DNA of 64,000 nucleotides from Heterobasidion occidentale (taxonomy: Eukaryota; Basidiomycota; Agaricomycetes; Russulales; Bondarzewiaceae). The position numbers were made by a program, and so were the translations under genes. The notes beneath the pieces are model-generated. The model made no database searches, had not been told where the DNA came from, and saw nothing but the letters and a program-made list of their open reading frames with translations. The DNA is taken from contig JBCAQO010000013.1 of assembly GCA_039111635.1 (NCBI GenBank), forward strand, positions 868,001 through 932,000. Reading direction: 5' to 3'. Shown in pieces: positions 56,139 to 64,000 of this stretch. Every line of letters begins with the position of its first letter. The first letter of the stretch is position 1.

Positions 56139-58586
56139 TCAGTGCAGGCCCCATGCGGCCTTGACGAGGTCCGCCCCTCGTTCCGCAAAAGCGTATACCG
56201 CAGCCTGTCAATTCCAAACAGGAATCAGCGCACCGAAAGCGCCGTCGCTGGGCAACTGCAACTCACCTGAGTATGAGCGGCAGGAATGTACGGCTAGAGA
56301 GATCGTCGAATCAAAGGTAAGCCCTCATCGAATAGACAAACGACGCGCTCAAAGGGAAGGACTCACGATCACAGACGCGTCGATGATGCGCAGGCCTTTG
56401 GTCTTCTTCACCCTCAAATCGGGGTTCACGACTGCAGGCCGGCAGTCCCAAAAAAGACAATTAGCGCGCCGCCGAGCAGACTCGCGAAATCGAGGCACGC
56501 ACCTCCGGATTTCGCGTCCACGGCCGACATGCTCGCCGTCCCGACGGGATGAAACACCGTCGACGTCTGGTTCCGCGCGAACTCCTCGATCTCCGCGTCG
56601 GTCTTCGCCAGCCCGCCCACGCCGAACTGCCCGATCACGTAGTCCTTCCACGCCGGTGCCGCCAGGAACCGCCGCGCGGACTTGATCGCCTCCACCGCGA
56701 CGAAGGCGTCGACCGGGTGCTTCAGGAAGGCGGGGTCGATGAGCGGGAAGTCGAACGGGTCGCTCGAGTTGAGGCCGACGCTCCCGCCTGAAAGGGCCGC
56801 CGCGGTCCGCCATCGTTCAGCATACCAAGGACAGTCAGAAGAGGTCGCGAACTGCGGGCACTCACGAGACGCCGGCGTTGCCAGGTTGGTCAATATGCTC
56901 ATGTAGTTCCCCGTGGCCGGGATAGGCACCGTGAATCCAGCAAACCCATTCTTACACTCCCCGTGAGCCCAAGCGAGTCTTCACGCGCTTCCAGTGCCCC
57001 ACTCACCGAAAAGATGACCTCATAGTGGGCCGAGTTTGGCCCCGCCGTGGGGTCCGAGTAATTCTTGAAAATCGACGAGTTGTCCGGGATGCGGAGCCAG
57101 CCGATCAGGTTCGCCAGTCCATCGACGAAGGGCCCGGTCCCAGTAGTACTGTACTGCGACATGATGTCTCCGAATAGCGTCGTGTTCCGCTCGAAGGTCT
57201 CGAAGGTCCTCGTCGAGTTGACCTCGAACTGGTTCGGGAGCAGCGTGTGGTCCTGCAGGTTCTGCCCGATGTCGGGAAGATCCACGAGCGCCTTGATGCC
57301 AAATTTCTTCAGCGTCGCGGGGTCGCCCAAGCCAGAAAGCATCAGCAGCTGGGGCGTGTTTATGGCGCCCGCAGACATGACGATCTCTTTCTTGGGCGAG
57401 ACGCGGTACCGCTTCCCTGTCGATTACAATGGCAAAGCATCGAACGGGTCAGCACGATCGGGGAACACCCGCACCACGAAGCCGGCATTCGTACCTGTGC
57501 TGCTCTTTGCGAATTCTACGGATTTGAAGGACACGGACCCGTGGCTTGATTTGTCCACCGCGATGATCCTTGTGACGTGCGACTCGATCAGGACATCGAG
57601 ATTGTGGCGGCTCACGTAGCGCGGTGCGAGGTACGCAGTGGCCGAGCTGCTCCGCTTGTTCCCAGAAATAGTCGTCTGCGTCCAGCCTGCGCAAAAAAAA
57701 AGCCCGATGAGCACCCAACACATCCGCGGAAGGAAAAACACGTGTCGTACCGACTCCAAGCGTCTTCCCAGAGTTGACGTCCTCCCTGAACGGATACTCC
57801 GAGGCCAGCTCCTTCGTAGTCTGCACGACCCTATCGTCGATCGTCTGCGGGAACCCAGGCAAACTGACCTTCAAAGGCCCAGAAAAGCCGTGGAACGCGG
57901 GGTCGAACTGCCCGGTGATGTTGTGATGGTCCGCCGGCTCTACGAAGTGCTCGCTCTGGCACCGGGTCGGCGGGAGGGGGAGGTCCAGATCAAGACTCGG
58001 TCTGTGTAAGAGAGCAAGTCTGAGCGACGCGCGCGCACCTTTTTGAAGTACTTCTGGAGCGCGTTCCACGACCAGCCATGGTCGCCTGTCACATTCGCGT
58101 ACCGGTTCCAGTCGTCGTCCGATCCGCGGGTATACACCATAAAATCTACACGCACACAAAAATCAGCCGGGAAAACGCCGCAGGGCGGCGAACGTCGACG
58201 GTCGCGCGGCAAAGGCACTCACTGACGGAGCTGCTGCCGCCGAGCAGGCGTCCTCGCGGATACGGCACGGTGCGGTTGTTCAGCCCGACCTGCGGCACGG
58301 TGGTGTAGTTCCACGTCCACGGACTCGCGGGGTAGAACTGCGTGCAGAAGAACGGAACGATCGAGTCCTCGACGCCTTCGTTCCTATAAAATGAATAGAA
58401 TCGAAGCGCCGATCCCGCGACACAACAATCAGAGCATCAGCGTCGTCGTCGGCATCGCACGCACACGAACAGCCACCGCCCAAAACGGCGCGCGGGGCTC
58501 GGTCCGGGGTAAGGTGAGGACTTACGACGGCCCGGCTTCGATGACGAGGACGCGTACGGATTTGTCCTCGGTGAGCCGGTTTGCGA
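56139..58586 (-). CDS. GMC oxidoreductase (aryl-alcohol oxidase-like), gene 2, 5' end lost in gap
   Basis: This is a paralog of the gene at 41318-43848 with the same exon pattern. The retained part starts in the FAD-binding fold ([20 protein letters not shown]) just after the gap. It then shows the GMC signature 1 region (about 58230-58300), [37 protein letters not shown] (signature 2), FHPVGTASM with the catalytic His, and ends [17 protein letters not shown]. The signal peptide and dinucleotide-binding Gly motif fall in or beyond the gap. Coding sequence is more GC-rich than in gene 1. Truncation is an assembly effect. Confidence 0.88.
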
Positions 58587-58686
58587 NNNNNNNNNNNNNN
58601 NNNNNNNNNNNNNNNNNNNNNNNNNNNNNNNNNNNNNNNNNNNNNNNNNNNNNNNNNNNNNNNNNNNNNNNNNNNNNNNNNNNNNN
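58587..58686. other. assembly gap (100 N)
   Basis: Exactly 100 N. It separates the 5' part of GMC gene 2 from a Ty3/Gypsy gag, so whether the retroelement truly sits next to that gene cannot be told. Confidence 0.99.
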
Positions 58687-58689
58687 CAC

Positions 58690-59547
58690 CTAGTTGTTCA
58701 TTCTGTGAGGTGCGGTGGTAGAGTTATAGCGGAGAGCGGGTTGGAGGTGAAAACAATTGAGGAAATCGCTTCGGAATGAGGTGGAGTTGGCGAGGATCAC
58801 CTTTTGAGCACTTTGGGCTCTCAGCCGTCCGTCTATTTCACAGGCGGTATTGATCCAGTCTTGGATTGTGTCCCTCGGCGGTGTTTCCTTGTCATAGATC
58901 TTGTCCATGACTTTTGGGTCGAGCCCTCTCTGGAAGTAAGGAACTTGTTCCTTGTCGGTGATGTCGGCATCGGCGGCTATAAGGGCAAATTGATTGGAGT
59001 ATTCGTCCACCGTCATTTTCCCTTGAGAGAAGGACATAAGAGCGCTTCGGGCCTTGTCTGTAAGGTTCGTTTCCTTGAATTGAAGTCTGAACAGGACAAG
59101 GAAATTGGCCCAAGTCCCGAGGTCCTGAGGAGGTTCTGCCCCAACTGTCTTCTTTAGGAAATTTTCTGCCCATATGCCAGCCGTTCCATATCTCATGCAT
59201 GAGAGGGCGAGGAAAACCTTGTCTTCATCTGTCTTGTACTGGTCTGATTCCACTGTGAAAAGGAGGAGGCAATTTACGATAAACTTCTGTGATTGTATTC
59301 TGTCTCCGTCGAAATTATCGGAGAGTCTAAGCTTGCCCCTTCCCGACAATACTGTTGTAGGGGGAGCTGCAATGTCTGTCATATTGGGGTTATGTTCGAT
59401 TGTTTGGGTGTTGATCAGTGTTTGAATATCCAAGGATTTGGACTCGGATGTTCCTTCTTCTTCTTCCGATGTATCCGGGATTTCCGGTTCGGGTTTCTGT
59501 ACTGGGGTGGCTCTACCCAGTCTTCTGCTATTTCGTCCCAAGCCCAC
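58690..59547 (-). CDS. Ty3/Gypsy-type Gag, cut by gap
   Basis: Gag forms the capsid of an LTR retrotransposon particle. The central part matches the retrotransposon gag domain pattern: LSDNFDGDRIQSQKFIVNC, DEDKVFLALSCMRYGTAGIW, LGTWANFLVLFRLQFKE, ALMSFSQGKMTVDEYSNQFA and VPYFQRGLDPKVMDKIYD. The acidic N terminus is SEEEEGTSESKSLD. An upstream minus-strand stretch (59550-59750) reads in another frame as more Gag-like leader (REGQYFFTREDETEAEWAWD), so the frame is probably broken near 59500. The zinc knuckle and pol would lie beyond the gap. Confidence 0.75.
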   Translation of the reverse strand: MGLGRNSRRLGRATPVQKPEPEIPDTSEEEEGTSESKSLDIQTLINTQTIEHNPNMTDIAAPPTTVLSGRGKLRLSDNFDGDRIQSQKFIVNCLLLFTVESDQYKTDEDKVFLALSCMRYGTAGIWAENFLKKTVGAEPPQDLGTWANFLVLFRLQFKETNLTDKARSALMSFSQGKMTVDEYSNQFALIAADADITDKEQVPYFQRGLDPKVMDKIYDKETPPRDTIQDWINTACEIDGRLRAQSAQKVILANSTSFRSDFLNCFHLQPALRYNSTTAPHRMNN

Positions 59548-59749
59548 TCAGCTTCTGTTTCGTCTTCTCTTGTGAAGAAATATTGTCCTTCTCGGTACGA
59601 GCAGTTATCAAAGTTTGGAGGGGCTGGTCGATTGGTGTCGGAGTAATACCAGCGGTTTTCTCTTTGATGGATAGGACGATTATCTTGTTGGAGTTGGTTG
59701 TGGGTTCGTCTAGTGCCTGGTGGAAATCCTAGGCCTAGGTCTTGCTCCA

Positions 59750-60505
59750 GGGTGTGTGAAGTAACTCTCTTCGGTGGGGGTCTATGCCACCGATGAGGGT
59801 TGTGAGAAAGAGTGTGGCAGCAAGCAGAGTGTGGTGCAAGGTAGGGGCAAAAAGCGAGTCTATTCTAGTGTTACAAACTGCTCGTTCGGTAACCCAAGAG
59901 TAACAGGTTCTTTCCCTAGGTCGCACAATGGACTGAGGGGTGGACGAAGTCTTGACTGTATCTGGCGTTGATACAGGAAGGGATAATGATGATTCGACTG
60001 TAGAAAGACAGTCGCTAACGAAGGTTCCACTGTATGAAGACAGTGGTGAACAAAGATCCAGAGTAGCAAGACTGTGGGGGAACAAAAGAGAATAGACTGA
60101 AGATCCTCAGCCTATTATATGGGCCTTATATACTGTATGGGGTATAGGGTAAGAGTCCGTGTGCTTCTCTAGGTTTCCATCCTAGGAGAGCTGTGGTCGC
60201 CATCTCTCTCAGCCGGCGCCTACTCTTGTACTTCTCTAGTCACACTGATTCATCATGGTGCAACGAGGTGCTTACCCATAAGCCCTAAGCCCATGGCATG
60301 TGAATGCCTGTCTTGTGAATCCGCTGTACCCATGACCCTTCCCATATATCCTCTACCGATGTCTTGAAGAACCATCGGTTCAGTCGGATCATAAGGACAT
60401 GCCGAATACCTTGATGTATGCTCCGTAGTGGAGCCACCTAGCATGTGATGCTTGAACCATCGGATAGACCAGCCCCGATAGGCTCCAATCAGTCAAGTCA
60501 TAACA
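59750..60505 (-). mobile_element. 5' LTR and leader of the Gypsy element
   Basis: On the minus strand the LTR begins TGTTATGACTTGAC at 60505, directly upstream (in that orientation) of gag. The first roughly 390 bp are similar to the plus-strand sequence starting at 63469. A promoter-like AT stretch lies near 60110-60150. The 3' edge of the LTR is not fixed: no clear CA end plus primer-binding site was found, so the lower coordinate is approximate. Confidence 0.65.
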
Positions 60506-60613
60506 ATGACCCTGGGGATCTTGAACCTGTTGTAGCAAGGTGTCAAAAGTGGGGGAGGCGTGAGTGCACATCAACTCACATAGGAGACGTTCAGACGCCC
60601 AATCTCTACTCTA

Positions 60614-63468
60614 ATGGCTGATAAAAAGGCTGAGGTTTACCACCCTCAAGTCCACTCCCACACATGGGAAGTCCACACCAGCGAGCGAGCTGTACTCAAC
60701 AGATTGTGTCATAAGACAGTAGACATCCCTCTGAGTTTTCAGGGACCAGTTATCTGTGCATCATGCATAGATCAGCAGAGTGAAACTGTTCAAATTTGCA
60801 TGCTCTTGGCCTGTCCCCGCAGTGAACAACATGAAGTATCTGAACCCTTAGTATTGTGACAAGGAAACTGTGCTCATATACACTAGAGCGCTAGGTCTTC
60901 AAGATATCTTTGATAAGGTGTGAGTGCTTTACATTTTTCATTGACAATGCTGATATATTCTTCCAGGCCAATCACAACTCTGTGTATGTTCAACATATAA
61001 AAGGTGTCCTCAAGAGAGAATATGCAGATCATTACGTGTTCAACAGACTACTCAAAGCCATTGTCAATAGACAAGAACACACTTAGGCTGAAAAAGGCTT
61101 GCAGAACATGAAATATACAACTAGCCTAGACAATTTTGCACACATAACTCTCATCAAGACTCTAGGGGTCTATAGATTCATGGCACAACATTTCAATCTG
61201 TGCACTCCTCGAAGTTTCAAGTGAGTTTTTGTTTTTTTTGGTGCCCAAAGAAAGCTTAGCTGTGTTTATTTATATAGGATGAAACAGGCCACTATGCCTT
61301 GCTTTCCGATTGTCATTAGGCTAGCGTCCTACAACTATGTTGCCCAAATAATCAATTCATTAAACTACCATGGCCCTCTTAGGTTAAGCCATGATAATAT
61401 TAATTTGCACGTGACACTATATACATTCTAGGATGCTGAATTAGAACAGCATTTTTTGGTTGGCTATACTAGAAATCCCATACCTATTTCAACTTCGCAA
61501 AACCTTGAGAAGATTTTGAACTTGGAGGAGCTTGAGAAAGCTTCCAAGGTAAATCCTTCATCAGATCTTTTTTCTATATCACCTTTTCACTAAACAATAT
61601 TCTTCCAGGTTCAAGTGTGGACTATTCAAGTGTTGCTGCCTAGAGCGCTATCAATTATAGCAGCAGCCAAAGTGATCCCAAACTTGTTGAGCACCAAAGC
61701 TCCCTTTGAGATGACACACTAAATCATCACAGGTCTGTCACAACAGGGGCTGCATATCACCTCATATGCATGCAACAAGACTGAGATGAAGTGCAAACTC
61801 CAGTGTCTATTAGTTGCGCATTTGCATTTTCATGTCACATACACAATCCCGCATCCTGCCCTCCACTCACTCTCAATCCTTTAGAAGTAATACTTCCTAC
61901 CTTCAACAACAGGCCTCTTGTATTCATCCAAGACCCTAAGCACGTGCTGAAGACTATGCTCAACAACAACTGCTCAGGCACAATGTTGCTCATTCTCAGA
62001 AACTCTGTTGCTTTGTACTCTGAGGCTCATCTTCTCACATTTGGACCTGGGATACCACTGCTTTACAACCATGATATTGAAAACATAGACCATCAGGATG
62101 ACAACGCAGCCATGATTTTTCTCTGTATCTACTGTGGGATATTTGGCTTGAGAGTTCCCAGACCAAATTGGACAATTGTCTATCTGTTTGTCTTTGGTGA
62201 GCTTATTGATGCATACCAGAATTGGAAAATTGGCCACATCACTTGCATCAAGATGGTGTTGTGAGCTTGCTACTTTATAGATTTCTGATCACACTTCTTA
62301 GATAGGGCCGGATACTTTAAAGTCAAGTACTTCATCTCTCAAAAGGCCACAGACATCATTTGAATCATTGTTCAAGGCCTTACCAGCCTCATCATTGTTT
62401 ATTGTGATCATCTACACAACAATGTCTATCCACTTTTATTTTTGGCATCATTCTAGTGAACTTTGCGAGCATGTGTTTGCTGAAGCTCACAAGCTCATCA
62501 AAGACTTCACCTTTCTTGACCTTCTTTACATGATGCCTCAACTTTACGTTAGCATCCACACAGCGGTCCTTTTAGATTGTTCCAGTGATCCCAAGGCTTG
62601 CGTGTCTGGCTATGCTTATACATAGTTTGATTCTCATTGAGCCGATCTCAGACAGCTGTTGGCATTCCCAACCAATACCAAAATTCAGGTTGTAGCTCAA
62701 GATGCTTGGGACCAAGCACAAAACCTTTTTAGCATTCTAGGGATTGCTCTCTCAGACCTGCTCTCCAAGCTCCCTACTTAGCTCATTCCGCCAAGCATTG
62801 ATTTGTGGTTTGCCCTAGAGACTTTAAAGGATAATGAAGAACTAGAGGAGGAGTAGGAAGAAGGTTTGGACTTGGACACTGGTGATGACACAGACAAAGT
62901 TGAAGATCTACAGCGCCTTCTGAGGGCCAATGCAACAGCTGTGGGTTGTACACATGAGGTCAATGAACACATGTTCAACTTGACGTTAGCAGCCATCATG
63001 GTGGATGTTGACAACCTCTACAAAGTGTGAGTGCCTGTTTCTAATACTGCTATTGTGCTGATAAATGGTTTGTAGGCAAAAACTGGCTGTCAAGCTTTCA
63101 GTCAAGGAGCAAGAAAGATATATACAAAAAGATGCAGCTGCAATCTCTAATGCCATGGCTGCTACCAAGCTGCCTGCCTTGTCCAATTTGGCACCGGAAC
63201 CTCAGCACCACTTTGAAATTCATCCAACATCCGCCATCAAGCTTGATTTGGAAACTCTGGTGAAAGCACAGAAAGCACAGAAGACAAGGTGCTCTGATAA
63301 CGGTGTTTGCAAGTCACTACATGATATGCAGTCAACTTTGTCAGCAAAAACTGATGGGAGTGTTCGGAAGCACATTGCTCATAAGATGAATACTGTGCTT
63401 TGCCAGCAGCAGGACAAAGGAATTGGCACAGGCCTTGAGCGGAAAGAAAGATGGAAAGGTTCAGTACC
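60614..63468 (+). pseudogene. decayed, CpG-poor transposase-like gene of a multi-copy basidiomycete family
   Basis: The reading starts MADKKAEVYHPQVHSHTWEV and continues through fragments in several frames. The best preserved block is 61890-62264 (VFIQDPKHVLKTMLNNNCSG, DNAAMIFL, TIVYLFVFGELIDAYQNW). Further on come ELCEHVFAEAHKLIKDFTFL, DLLYMMPQLYVSI and GVCKSLHDMQSTLSAKTDG. In-frame stops interrupt it (for example near 62622, 62638, 62780 and 62855), with frameshifts elsewhere. I recall the family as a repeated protein in Agaricomycete genomes; transposase status is inference. CpG is very scarce (4 in 61801-62280), unlike the neighbouring genes. The right end is interrupted by an LTR. Confidence 0.7.
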
Positions 63469-64000
63469 TGTTATGACTTGACCTATTGGGGCCCTTTGGC
63501 CAGTCTATACCGATAATCAAGCATCACATACTAGGTGGCTCCACTATGGAGCGTACATTAAGGTATTTGGCATGTCCTTGGAAGCTGACCCTCTGATGGA
63601 TCACTCAGCATCAGAAGAAGAATTACAAAGGGGTTAAGGGCACAAGGACAGTGGGCATTCACATACTATGGGCTTAGGGTACATAGGTAAGCACCTCTTT
63701 ATAACCAGGTTAGAAAAGTGCAAATGGAGAAGTACAAGAGTAGGCGCTGACTGAGAAAGACAGTGGCCACAGCATTCTTGATTAGATATATCAGAGAAGC
63801 ATGGACACTTATTCTAGACCTTATATGGGAGTTGAGGAACCCCTTATCTCTAACGGTGACAAAGAGGAAAGGACCCTCCACACCACAGGTATCAGTTTCA
63901 TGCACAGGACACCGAAATGAACGTCCTGCATGACGTTAAACTATGAAAAGATAAGAAGGCAGGGGAAGTACCTAACCATTGCATTCAGCCCTCTGGTCTT
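63469..64000 (+). mobile_element. LTR related to the Gypsy LTR, opposite orientation
   Basis: It begins TGTTATGACTTGACC at 63469 and aligns with the reverse complement of 60505 downward for about 390 bp (shared TAGGTGGCTCCACTA, GGCATGTCCTT, GGTAAGCACCTC). It is more diverged and has lost CpGs. GTACC precedes it (63464-63468) and recurs at 63968-63972, so it could be a solo LTR of 499 bp. The expected CA end is missing, and it may instead continue beyond the window. Confidence 0.6.

Noticed and set aside
59860..60110. Primer-binding site and exact 3' edge of the Gypsy LTR
   Set aside because: No clear CA followed by a TGG-type tRNA complement was found, so no site is called.
63469..63967. Solo LTR with target duplication GTACC
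   Set aside because: GTACC flanks both sides, but the right end lacks the expected CA terminus, so the 3' border is left open.
1..64000. CRISPR arrays or bacterial-type operons
   Set aside because: No regularly spaced repeats were seen, and genes are intron-rich and eukaryotic throughout.

Overview
The window looks like nuclear DNA of a filamentous basidiomycete, probably an Agaricomycete. Genes carry many 47-65 bp GT..AG introns, and GMC oxidoreductases of the aryl-alcohol-oxidase type are present. The mobile elements (a Plavaka-type transposase, a DUF6698-like gene, a multi-copy transposase-like family, Ty3/Gypsy) are typical of that group. Three runs of exactly 100 N (570-669, 26491-26590, 58587-58686) show it is a scaffold of joined contigs.

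Housekeeping arm, 1-17.7 kb: a P5A-type ATPase cut by the first gap (-), a GTPBP1-like protein without a GTPase domain (-), an E2 ubiquitin-conjugating enzyme with a long tail (+), a full-length class II myosin heavy chain (+), a type II HAD hydrolase (+), and two closely spaced initiator-tRNA-Met-like genes (-).

Duplicated block, 17.8-36.2 kb: two paralogous NADP-dependent reductases, an F-box protein and the TFIIIB subunit BRF1, all on the minus strand, occur twice. Copy A (17792-26490) stops at a gap inside BRF1. Copy B (26591-34600) begins directly after that gap and runs on into a complete BRF1. Copy A also carries a 686-bp TA-flanked transposon that copy B lacks. The simplest reading is two haplotype contigs laid end to end, not a biological duplication.

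Metabolic arm, 36.2-43.9 kb: a 5-oxoprolinase-like protein consisting only of its HyuA half (-), an RBM18-like RRM protein (+), tRNA-Asp (-) and a secreted GMC oxidoreductase (-).

Mobile arm, 44-64 kb: a 10.13-kb DNA transposon (45327-55456) with 49-bp terminal inverted repeats and a matching 5-bp flank sits between two tandem GMC paralogs. It encodes a Plavaka-type transposase on one strand and a DUF6698-like protein on the other, separated by a segment holding a 99-bp hairpin. After GMC gene 2 and the third gap come a Ty3/Gypsy gag with its LTR, a CpG-poor decayed transposase-like gene, and a related LTR in the opposite orientation.

Several conserved genes carry single-base frameshifts at C/G runs, always one base short. 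I treat these as probable consensus errors, not gene decay.
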